A stretch of DNA of 16,872 bases from an uncultured Collinsella sp. (GTDB taxonomy: Bacteria; Actinomycetota; Coriobacteriia; Coriobacteriales; Coriobacteriaceae): contig CAUEQX010000022.1 of assembly GCA_959020035.1 (NCBI GenBank), forward strand, positions 1 to 16,872, read 5' to 3'. Both the position numbers and the translations under genes were made by a program. The notes beneath the pieces are model-generated. The model was not told where the DNA came from, made no database searches, and saw nothing but the letters and a program-made list of their open reading frames with translations. Below, piece by piece: positions 7,826 through 13,612 of the stretch (its first letter is position 1; each line of letters begins with the position of its first letter).

Positions 7826-7854
7826 TTGAAACGTTTGCGCCCGCGGAGTCTTAT
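7826..7854 (+). promoter_or_regulatory. Candidate promoter of the first HAD gene
   Basis: TTGAAA at 7826-7831, a 17-bp spacer, then TCTTAT at 7849-7854. This predicts a start near 7861, so the transcript would begin essentially at the base of the leader hairpin. The -35 box is good, the -10 box moderate. Confidence 0.5.
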
Positions 7855-7857
7855 TTG

Positions 7858-7919
7858 AGCTCCCTTTGGGTACGTTGGAATCGGATACACGTTCGATTCC
7901 AACAAGCCCGAAGGGAGCT
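7858..7919 (+). promoter_or_regulatory. Long leader hairpin that contains the Shine-Dalgarno of the first HAD gene
   Basis: Three stacked stems: AGCTCCCTT (7858-7866) with AAGGGAGCT (7911-7919); GGG (7868-7870) with CCC (7907-7909); TTGGAATCG (7875-7883) with CGATTCCAA (7894-7902) over a 10-nt loop. The AAGGGAG ribosome binding site (7911-7917, 7 nt before ATG 7925) is wholly inside the 3' arm, so the folded form should block initiation. The tail TTTTCT is a weak U-tract, so partial transcription termination is also possible. Confidence 0.65.
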
Positions 7920-7924
7920 TTTCT

Positions 7925-8719
7925 ATGTTTAAACTGATTGCATCCGATATGGACGGCACACTGCTTGACGAAAACGGCCAGGTGCCTCCCGAGACCTACG
8001 AATTGATTCTGGCGCTACACGAGCATGGCGTGCATTTCGCCGCATCGTCAGGTCGTCGCTACGATCGCCTGTGTGAGTTCTTTGCGCCCGTTCGCGACAA
8101 GATGGACTTTGTTGCCGCTAACGGCGCCCAAGTCTACGCCGACGGTAAGATGGTAGACCGTGAGGTGTATTCGCACCTGGCGATTCGAAGGCTCGCCCAA
8201 GCCGTCAGGACGTTTCCCAATCTGCATCTTGCGCTCTTTGACCGAACCAAGTCCTTCTTGCTCGATGACGAGTGCAAGTTCGTGCGTGAGGTCGATAAGG
8301 ACCTTCCCAATGCCGAGCGCATTTGGGAGCTGCCCGATCCCAGCGTAAATATCATCAAGGCGAGTATCTTTTGCGATGACTGTGCCGTTATGGACAGTGC
8401 CTACGTACTGCAGCGCGAGCTTGGCCAGCTTTTTACCTTTGCGCCTTCTGGAAACGCATGGATCGATGCCATGCAGCCTGGTGTGTCGAAGGCCTCGGGA
8501 ATCGAGCAGCTCATGGAGCACTATGGCGTCGAACGCGACGAGGTCATGGCGTTTGGCGACTCGATGAACGACTACGAGATCATTCGCTTTGTCGGCACGG
8601 GCTGCGCGATGGAAAATGCGCGCCCCGCGCTCAAGGCGGTGGCCGATCGCGTCGTAGGCTGCAACCGCGACCACGCCGTTCAGCATGAGCTCCGTCGCGT
8701 GCTGGAGAGTCTCTCCTAA
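7925..8719 (+). CDS. Cof-type HAD-IIB family hydrolase
   Basis: Soluble Mg-dependent phosphatase of the haloacid dehalogenase superfamily, Cof/YkrA-like branch; members dephosphorylate sugar phosphates, nucleotides or flavin precursors. The 264-residue length is typical. Motif I is DMDGT at 8-12 (nucleophile Asp8, acid/base Asp10), motif II falls in SSGRR at 41-45, the motif III lysine is in VSKASGIEQL, and motif IV is GDSMND at 211-216. The large cap inserted between motifs II and III defines class IIB. The ATG at 7925 has AAGGGAG 7 nt upstream, but inside a hairpin, which suggests translational control. The gene is bracketed by inverted GGGGAC repeats and converges with a second, only distantly similar HAD gene. 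Substrate unknown. Confidence 0.92.
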   Translation: MFKLIASDMDGTLLDENGQVPPETYELILALHEHGVHFAASSGRRYDRLCEFFAPVRDKMDFVAANGAQVYADGKMVDREVYSHLAIRRLAQAVRTFPNLHLALFDRTKSFLLDDECKFVREVDKDLPNAERIWELPDPSVNIIKASIFCDDCAVMDSAYVLQRELGQLFTFAPSGNAWIDAMQPGVSKASGIEQLMEHYGVERDEVMAFGDSMNDYEIIRFVGTGCAMENARPALKAVADRVVGCNRDHAVQHELRRVLESLS

Positions 8720-8721
8720 TC

Positions 8722-8750
8722 CGGCAGATGGGGACGTTCCTTTTCTGCCG
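8722..8750. repeat. GGGGAC unit bounded by CGGCAGA / TCTGCCG
   Basis: CGGCAGA (8722-8728) and TCTGCCG (8744-8750) are perfect inverted arms around a GGGGACGTTCC unit. The element starts 2 nt after the stop codon of the HAD gene. Confidence 0.65.
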
Positions 8751-8754
8751 ACAG

Positions 8755-8795
8755 TGGGGGACAGTCCTTGCAGCTTTTTGCGAAGAGTGTCCCCA
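8755..8795. repeat. Imperfect hairpin formed by two opposed GGGGAC units
   Basis: TGGGGGACAGTCCTTGCA on the left and TGCGAAGAGTGTCCCCA on the right pair imperfectly around CGCTTTT-type loop sequence. With the flanking units this makes a compact cluster between the convergent HAD genes, and it may also act as a two-way terminator, since no other terminator is seen there. Confidence 0.6.
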
Positions 8796-8841
8796 GTGAC
8801 TAGTCGTTTAAGAATGTCCCCAATGATTGATCAATGACTAG
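8783..8841. repeat. GGGGAC repeat, copy B (inverted relative to copy A)
   Basis: Positions 8783-8825 are the reverse complement of 7720-7762 with 5 differences in 43. It keeps the GACTAGTC palindrome (8798-8805), and its outer end (GACTAG, 8836-8841) contains the TAG stop codon of the minus-strand HAD gene, as copy A contains that of ade. A short insertion-like stretch (TGATTGATCA) separates the outer GACTAG from the unit. Confidence 0.85.
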
Positions 8842-9680
8842 GCGAGGGCGGCCATGATGGTGCGGGCGACGCCGTCGTGGTCGTTGTCGTATTCGGTGAT
8901 GGCGTCGGCGGCCTCGCGATCTTCGGGCTCGGCGTTGATCATGGCCATGCCGTGGCCCGCTGCCTGTAGCATGGGGATGTCGTTGATGTTGTCGCCGAAC
9001 GCCCAGGCGTCGGCGAGACGCTCGCCCAGGTGCTCGCATAACCACGTGAGGGCCGTCCCCTTGGTGGCGCCCTCACCCATGACCTCGATATTCATGGCGT
9101 ACGAACGCGTGACCTCAATGCCTCCGAGCGTGTCGAGCTCTGCTGCGATGGCGTCGCGATCGGCCGGGTCGTGCCAGTACATGGCGATGCGTTCGAGCGT
9201 CTCGACCTCGTCGATCTTGCTGTCGATATCCATGTCGATCGGTGTTCGTGTGCGCTTGAGCGAAGCCGCGATGTGGGGGTCGCCGCCACAGAACTCATCC
9301 AGACGCCCGTATAGCGAGCGGGGGAGGAAGCACTGCCCATCCGCGAAGATATCGAAGGTCACATCGTGGCCGGCGGCAATGCGATGGATGCGGTGGGCAA
9401 TACCACGGTCGAGCGGACGGCTCAAGATGCACGTGGCGCGCGAGGCGTCGGTGGGCGTATCCTCGTCGAGCTGCCAGACGCTGGCGCCGTTGGCGCAGAC
9501 CGCGTAGTGTACGGCGGGGTGGGCGAGGATGGGCTCAAAGATGCCTGACAGCGGGCGCCCCGTGCAGGGCACAAACTCAATCCCACGTCGAGCGAGTTCG
9601 TCGAGCATTGCCCAAGTGGCATCGCTCATCTGCTTATCACTCGTCAGCAGTGTTCCATCCATATCGGAAAACACAATCAT
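8838..9680 (-). CDS. HAD-IIB family hydrolase (Cof type)
   Basis: 280-residue HAD-superfamily phosphatase. Motif I DMDGT lies at 6-10 (Asp6 and Asp8), motif II is TGR at 40-42, the conserved lysine is in GATKGTAL, and motif IV is GDNIND followed by MLQAAGHGMAMINA. The residues between motifs II and III form the class IIB cap. The ATG at 9680 has AAAGGG about 9 nt upstream. It shares only motifs with the neighbouring HAD gene, so this is not a recent tandem duplication. It lies 25 bp beyond the terminator of the citrate synthase gene on the same strand, so it is either transcribed by read-through or from TATAGA (9755-9750, minus strand), a possible -10 box. Substrate unknown; sugar phosphates are usual for the family. 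Confidence 0.92.
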   Translation of the reverse strand: MIVFSDMDGTLLTSDKQMSDATWAMLDELARRGIEFVPCTGRPLSGIFEPILAHPAVHYAVCANGASVWQLDEDTPTDASRATCILSRPLDRGIAHRIHRIAAGHDVTFDIFADGQCFLPRSLYGRLDEFCGGDPHIAASLKRTRTPIDMDIDSKIDEVETLERIAMYWHDPADRDAIAAELDTLGGIEVTRSYAMNIEVMGEGATKGTALTWLCEHLGERLADAWAFGDNINDIPMLQAAGHGMAMINAEPEDREAADAITEYDNDHDGVARTIMAALA

Positions 9681-9705
9681 TTGATGCAGCCCTTTCTACT
9701 GGCAT

Positions 9706-9744
9706 AAAAAGCGTGGCCGAGGGCGGTGATGCCCTGGCCACGCT
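9706..9744 (-). terminator. Intrinsic terminator after citrate synthase
   Basis: Read on the minus strand, AGCGTGGCC (9744-9736) pairs perfectly with GGCCACGCT (9718-9710), with an inner GGGC/GCCC stem, followed by TTTTT (9710-9706). It is 23 nt past the citrate synthase stop codon and just in front of the minus-strand HAD gene. Confidence 0.88.
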
Positions 9745-9767
9745 CGAGTTCTATAACGGTCCGCGTC

Positions 9768-11186
9768 CTAGCGGTCGGCGAGCGGCTTGTACTCCAGTGG
9801 CTCGATCACCGGACGGTATGCCGGACGGATGATGCGGTGCGCGCAGAAGAGCTCTTCCATGCGGTGCGCCGACCAGCCGGCCATGCGGGCGACGGCGAAT
9901 AGCGGCGTAAAGAGCGTTTCGGGCACGCCGAGCATCTTGTAGATAAAGCCTGTGTACAGGTCGATGTTGGCGCAGATGGGCTTGGTCATGCCGTGGTCGC
10001 GCATGACCTGGGGTGCCAGGCGCTCGATGCGCTCGATGAGCGCGAACTCCTCGCCCAAGTCCTTCTTGGCGGCAAGCGTGCGCGCGTAACGACGGCACAC
10101 CTCGGCACGCGGGTCGCTCAGCGTGTAGACGGCGTGGCCCATACCGTAGATGAGACCCGTGCCGTCGAAGGCCTGCTTGTCGAGGATCTTGCCCAGGTAG
10201 GCTGCGACCTCGTCCTCGTCCTCCCAATTGGAGACATGCGCACGGATGTCCTCGTGCATGGACACGACCTTGGCGTTGGCGCCGCCGTGGCGCGGGCCCT
10301 TGAGCGAGCCGATAGCCGCGGCATAGGCGGAGTACGGGTCGGTGGCCGAGGAGGACAGCACGCGGCAGGCGAACGTGGAGTTGTTGCCGCCGCCGTGCTC
10401 GGCATGCAGCATGAGCATCACGTCGAGCAGCATGGCCTCGTCGCGGGTGAACGCCATACCGCCGCGTAGGACCTGCAGGATGGTCTCGGCGGTGGAGAGG
10501 CCGGGCGTGGGGTGCGGTACGTGAACCTCGCCGCCGCGGCGCTTGGCGACCGAGGCCATATGCGCGAAGGCGGCGATGCGGGGGAGACGGGCGAGCATGG
10601 AGATGGCGACGTCGATTTCGTGCTCGGGTGTAATGGCGTCGGGCTCGGCGTCGAAGGCGTAGAGCAGCAGCACGGCGCGCTGAAGCACATTCATGATGCT
10701 CGACGACACCGTGGTCATGGGGAACTCGCGGACGTATTCGTCGCTCAGGTGCCTAAAAGCACCCAGGCGTCCGCAAAAACCGTCGAGTTCCTCTTTGGTG
10801 GGCAGCGAGCCCGTGATGAGCAGGTAGGCGACCTCTTCGTAGCCATAGCGATCCTCGGCCTGGGCGTTGTTGACCAGATCCTCGATGCTGTAGCCGCGAA
10901 GCGTGAGCTTGCCCTGATCGGGCACGACCTTTCCGTCGACCTTGTCGTAGCCGTGCACATCCGAGATGCGAGTGAGGCCCGCGACCACGCCCGAGCCGTC
11001 GGCATTGCGCAGGCCGCGCTTGACATTGTGCTCAACAAATAGGCCCTCGTCATAAGGGTCAGTCGGCAGGCCATAGTAGAGATTTTCGCTTTCGGGCGAA
11101 ATCTGGCGGCTCGCTTCGTAATCCAAGACCAGGCGGCTCAGGTGGTCGTCGAAGCGGTAATAGATTTTCTTGGCGTCGTAGGCCAT
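9768..11186 (-). CDS. gltA: Citrate synthase
   Basis: Condenses acetyl-CoA and oxaloacetate to citrate and CoA; cytoplasmic. The 472-residue protein has the catalytic set: His264 in HAEHGGGNNSTF, His300 in GPRHGGAN, His351 in GMGHAVY and Asp409 in NIDLYTG, plus the arginine region VARMAGWSAHR near 432-442. The length and the ~60-residue N-terminal extension fit the larger citrate synthases found in anaerobic Firmicutes and Coriobacteriia. GAGAGGAG lies just before ATG 11186. No aconitase or isocitrate dehydrogenase gene is nearby; in anaerobes the enzyme usually feeds 2-oxoglutarate and glutamate synthesis. The ACT-domain gene 77 nt upstream on the same strand probably shares its transcript, and a terminator follows. 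A 2-methylcitrate synthase is possible, but no prp genes are present. Confidence 0.95.
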   Translation of the reverse strand: MAYDAKKIYYRFDDHLSRLVLDYEASRQISPESENLYYGLPTDPYDEGLFVEHNVKRGLRNADGSGVVAGLTRISDVHGYDKVDGKVVPDQGKLTLRGYSIEDLVNNAQAEDRYGYEEVAYLLITGSLPTKEELDGFCGRLGAFRHLSDEYVREFPMTTVSSSIMNVLQRAVLLLYAFDAEPDAITPEHEIDVAISMLARLPRIAAFAHMASVAKRRGGEVHVPHPTPGLSTAETILQVLRGGMAFTRDEAMLLDVMLMLHAEHGGGNNSTFACRVLSSSATDPYSAYAAAIGSLKGPRHGGANAKVVSMHEDIRAHVSNWEDEDEVAAYLGKILDKQAFDGTGLIYGMGHAVYTLSDPRAEVCRRYARTLAAKKDLGEEFALIERIERLAPQVMRDHGMTKPICANIDLYTGFIYKMLGVPETLFTPLFAVARMAGWSAHRMEELFCAHRIIRPAYRPVIEPLEYKPLADR

Positions 11187-11263
11187 GCGCGCTCCTCTCC
11201 GGGCCGCATCGGGGTGACTTGCATGGGCATGCGCGCGTCAGGCTATCCCCAGCGGCTTGCTCG

Positions 11264-11551
11264 CTACAGGCGGTACATAAAGTTAAAGACGTCCTCGCGC
11301 TGGATGGACACGTTGACGCCCGAAAGCTCGCCGGCCTCGGCCAGCGCCTTCTGCAGCTCGGCGAAGTCGAGCTTGGACTCGGCGGTATCGGCCAGCATGG
11401 TCATGGTGAAGATGTCCTCGATAATGGACTGCGTGATGTCGCGGATGTCGACGTTGGCCTCGCCTAGGACACGGGTGACGCCGGCGACGATGCCGGGGCG
11501 GTTCTTGCCAAGGACGGTGATGACGATACGGGAGGACGAGATCTCGGCCAT
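11264..11551 (-). CDS. ACT domain-containing protein (UPF0237 family)
   Basis: A 95-residue protein that is essentially one complete ACT domain plus a short tail. The segment SRIVITVLGKNRPGIVAG gives the first strand and the Asn/Arg-Pro-Gly ligand loop, followed by a helix and VDIRDI. Stand-alone ACT proteins bind small ligands such as amino acids; this family is widespread in Gram-positive anaerobes, often beside a UPF0210 gene, which is absent here. ATG 11551 is preceded by AAAGGG. It likely heads an operon with citrate synthase, suggesting, but not proving, that it senses an amino acid tied to citrate or glutamate metabolism. The promoter region carries a GGTACA/TGTACC inverted repeat. Confidence 0.88.
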   Translation of the reverse strand: MAEISSSRIVITVLGKNRPGIVAGVTRVLGEANVDIRDITQSIIEDIFTMTMLADTAESKLDFAELQKALAEAGELSGVNVSIQREDVFNFMYRL

Positions 11552-11598
11552 GGGAAACCCTTTCGCGTGATTGCGGCGCGCGCGGGGCGCTCCGCTAC

Positions 11599-11621
11599 GG
11601 TACAGTGTTCATCATTGTACC
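11599..11621 (-). promoter_or_regulatory. Promoter -10 box within an inverted repeat, upstream of the ACT-gltA genes
   Basis: On the minus strand TACAAT (11619-11614) is a near-consensus -10 box about 60 nt before the ACT start codon. It lies inside the palindrome GGTACA (11599-11604) / TGTACC (11616-11621), arms 6 bp, spacer 11 bp. A repressor bound there would cover the -10 box. The -35 region is T-rich but poor. Confidence 0.45.
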
Positions 11622-11947
11622 TGTCTGGCGCAAAAAAGGCGCGCTCGCTGCGGCGTTACATGCCTGCAACATGAGCGTAAGGGGGAAGGCCGTACGGGGA
11701 AGAGCCGTCTGGCGCGTGTCCGGCTCGTGTTGGGTTGATTTCCGATCTCAGCCGAACACATTGAGCGGACAGGCCGTTCCCGCAGTCAGCCGAACGCCTC
11801 CGACGGCTGATTCCGAACTGGAAGCGGAGGGCATCCCCGCCCTTCGGTAGGGGATACCGCTCCGCGGCGCATGCCGCGGGCGGCGCCCCTATCGGACCAC
11901 CGTGACCTCAGTTGGGATGGGCCCAGCACTGCCGCGTACTCGGTGAG
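11622..11947. other. Gene-poor, hairpin-rich stretch between the core genes and the integrase remnant
   Basis: I find no convincing gene here. It holds a GAGCCG/CGGCTC pair (11702-11726), a direct repeat TCAGCCGAACRC (11748-11759 and 11786-11797), a hairpin TCAGCCG/CGGCTGA (11786-11810), a larger hairpin GCGGAG...ATCCCC with GGGGAT...CTCCGC (11824-11865), and an overlapping perfect CCGCGGC/GCCGCGG stem with a 4-nt loop (11862-11879). The last two compete for CTCCGC. There is no tRNA gene that could serve as an attachment site. It is likely the scar or end of a mobile element. Confidence 0.5.
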
Positions 11948-12673
11948 CTAGAGCCAACTGTTCGTCTTCACGTCGCGTATGGCGATATTTCGGTCGTCCG
12001 GCTCGGTGATGCCGTAGCCGAACGCCTGGAGCGTCTCGATGGACTCCTGGATCCTCTGTTGGAACATGGGACCCGGATCGACCCTCGGCCCGAGGTGCCC
12101 GCGCCAAAGGCACGGCGTGGCGCGCAGCATGTTATGGATTTTGGAGATGGGCTCGATGTCGGCGTAGACGTTGAGCGTCGCCATGGCGTCCTTGTGGCCG
12201 AGGATCGATTGGAGCGCCTTGATATCGCCGCCTTGGCGGATCCACTGCGTTGCGAACGTGTGGCGAAGGCCGTGGAACGTGATCAGCTCGTCGTTGGTGC
12301 CCATGAGGCCGTTGGTCTCCGAGAACGTCTTGAACGCCCTGCGGATATAGCTTGTCGTCGCGAAGGTCGCGCCCGGCTCCGACAGGATGTAGCAGTCCCC
12401 GATCTCGACCGCCCCGGTAAGGCCGCGCAAGCGCAGCTTTCCGCAGTCGATCTCGTGGGTCTCCTTCAGGAAGGGGAGTAGGCCGACCGGGTCGATGGGG
12501 ATGCCCCTGGCGTCATGGGTCTTGGTGTCCTTGATGAACGAACCCATTCCCTTCGCGTACGCCACCGAGTGTCTGATCGAGATCAGGCCCGTCTCGAAAT
12601 CCACATCGCACCACCGAAGGCCGCAGACCTCGCCGATTCGCATCCCCGTGTGCAGGGCGAGTACGACCGCCCT
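11948..12673 (-). pseudogene. Tyrosine recombinase (integrase), N-terminus missing
   Basis: Phage/ICE-type integrase remnant. Homology begins directly after a TAG codon (12676-12674) with RAVVLALHTGMRIGEVCGLRW, where the family motif is already under way, so arm- and core-binding domains are lost. Counting from the ATG at 12643, the whole catalytic set survives: Arg2, Lys41, His124-Gly-Leu-Arg127, His150 in LGH and Tyr160. No ribosome binding site precedes that ATG. A 70-residue C-terminal extension after the tyrosine ends at 11948. The preceding HTH gene is in the same frame, separated only by the TAG. Most likely a rearrangement replaced the 5' half of the integrase gene, leaving a pseudogene; the preserved catalytic residues suggest this is recent. 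Confidence 0.85.
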
Positions 12674-12925
12674 CTAATCCTCGGCGGACCAATCGAGTCC
12701 GAACTCCTTTCGGGCATCCTCTTCGCTCATGACTTCGAGAAGGTCTCCGGGTTGGCAACGAAGGGCGAGGCATAGCTGCTCGAGTGTGTTGAAGCGAATG
12801 CCGCGAATATGCCCTTTTTTAATACGGGACAGGTTCACGGGCGTGGTTCCAATCCTTTCGGCAAGTTCGTTCGAGGAAATCTTTCGCTCGGCCATGGTCT
12901 TGTCGAGGCGAACAATTACGGGCAT
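12674..12925 (-). CDS. YozG-like XRE/Cro-CI family HTH regulator
   Basis: 83-residue DNA-binding protein. The helix-turn-helix covers about residues 14-40 (MAERKISSNELAERIG, then TTPVNLSRIKKG), followed by the family hallmark FNTLEQLCLALRCQPGDLL. ATG 12925 lies 9 nt after the DUF2975 stop codon, and its AAGGAAA ribosome binding site overlaps that stop, so translation is coupled. Small HTH proteins of this group are regularly paired with DUF2975 membrane proteins (B. subtilis YozG/YoaS); the membrane partner is thought to affect the regulator, though the signal is unknown. Probable targets are its own promoter and the divergent ABC genes through the palindrome at 13485-13503. Its TAG stop is the boundary to the integrase remnant. 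Confidence 0.88.
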   Translation of the reverse strand: MPVIVRLDKTMAERKISSNELAERIGTTPVNLSRIKKGHIRGIRFNTLEQLCLALRCQPGDLLEVMSEEDARKEFGLDWSAED

Positions 12926-12934
12926 GGCGTTTCC

Positions 12935-13447
12935 TTACGCAATCTCGTCGGAGTCGAGGTACAGCTCTCGGGCGTACAAGAAGAGCTGGGAAAGCATGAA
13001 CAGGACGATGCCGAGAACCAGAGAGGTCCAATCGAATGATGAAGCGATCTCTTGGGCGCCGACGGCCCCCTCGCCGCCAAACATCGAAACGGAGGTTTTG
13101 AGTGAGCCGGCGTAGAGGCTGGTGGCAGCTTGAACAACGAAGAGAATGCCGAGCACCTTCAAGCATGTCGCAGACCCTTTCTTGAAGGGGTCTCCGCTCT
13201 TGATCGTCCACACGAGAACGGCGCTGAGGATGGTCGTAGCGATACCGATGACGGCAGGGACCAATGTCGAGATCGCAAGGGCTGGATACGCGGGGGAGTG
13301 TGCAATTACAGGGTTGTCGAGCACTTCGATTGCTGGCTTTAAGGAGAACGCCACTTGTGCGATGGCGGTGGCGCAAAGGGTCGCAGAGGCTATCGCACAT
13401 GCGATGCGGAAGGAATGAAGCCGGGGAGTGCGATTGTCGGAACTCAT
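12935..13447 (-). CDS. DUF2975 family membrane protein
   Basis: 170-residue integral membrane protein with four predicted segments at about 14-35, 52-78, 93-113 and 138-160, and short loops. The C-terminal part LSQLFLYARELYLDSDEIA matches the family pattern in which the last helix is followed by an acidic tail. ATG 13447 has GGAGG 6 nt upstream (13452-13456). It is the first gene of a two-gene operon with the YozG-like regulator, and its promoter region is shared with the divergent ABC permease. The biochemical function of DUF2975 is not known; a membrane sensor or anchor for the HTH partner is the usual guess. Confidence 0.85.
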   Translation of the reverse strand: MSSDNRTPRLHSFRIACAIASATLCATAIAQVAFSLKPAIEVLDNPVIAHSPAYPALAISTLVPAVIGIATTILSAVLVWTIKSGDPFKKGSATCLKVLGILFVVQAATSLYAGSLKTSVSMFGGEGAVGAQEIASSFDWTSLVLGIVLFMLSQLFLYARELYLDSDEIA

Positions 13448-13484
13448 AATAACCTCCGAAGAATTTAAAAAACTCAGGTTACTT

Positions 13485-13503
13485 TTTAACAGTTTATGTT
13501 AAA
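13485..13503. promoter_or_regulatory. Perfect palindromic operator in the divergent control region
   Basis: TTTAACAGTTTATGTTAAA: arms of 7 bp (TTTAACA / TGTTAAA) with a 5-bp spacer, perfectly symmetrical and AT-rich in a GC-rich genome. This is the size and form bound by an XRE-type dimer. It lies between the DUF2975/HTH operon and the ABC permease, the obvious place for the HTH protein to act. Confidence 0.6.
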
Positions 13504-13519
13504 TTGACTTTGCCGGCAA
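13491..13519 (-). promoter_or_regulatory. Candidate promoter of the DUF2975-HTH operon
   Basis: On the minus strand TTGCCG (13519-13514), a 17-bp spacer, then TAAACT (13496-13491); four of six matches in each box. The -10 box sits on the spacer of the palindrome, so occupancy of the operator would block it. On the plus strand TTGACT (13504-13509) is a good -35 box for the permease, but no matching -10 is visible. Confidence 0.4.
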
Positions 13520-13553
13520 GTAATCACAGCATGCTGCAATCACTAGATGCGAG

Positions 13554-13582
13554 GCGGGGCCGAGCATTTTGTTCAGCCCCGC
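13554..13582 (+). promoter_or_regulatory. Leader hairpin before the ABC permease
   Basis: GCGGGGC (13554-13560) pairs with GCCCCGC (13576-13582); inside, GAGCA pairs with TGTTC (one G-U) over TTT. It ends 30 nt before the start codon and has no U-tract, so it is a stable leader structure rather than a standard terminator. Confidence 0.4.
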
Positions 13583-13612
13583 TGTTCCAGGTGGATGGGG
13601 TTAAGGTTGGCG

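Noticed and set aside
8838..9680. Recent tandem duplication of the two HAD genes
   Set aside because: They share only superfamily motifs and general fold; the rest of the sequences is too different.
11605..11850. Plus-strand frame of 81 codons
   Set aside because: It has no ribosome binding site, runs through the hairpins and direct repeat, and resembles no family.
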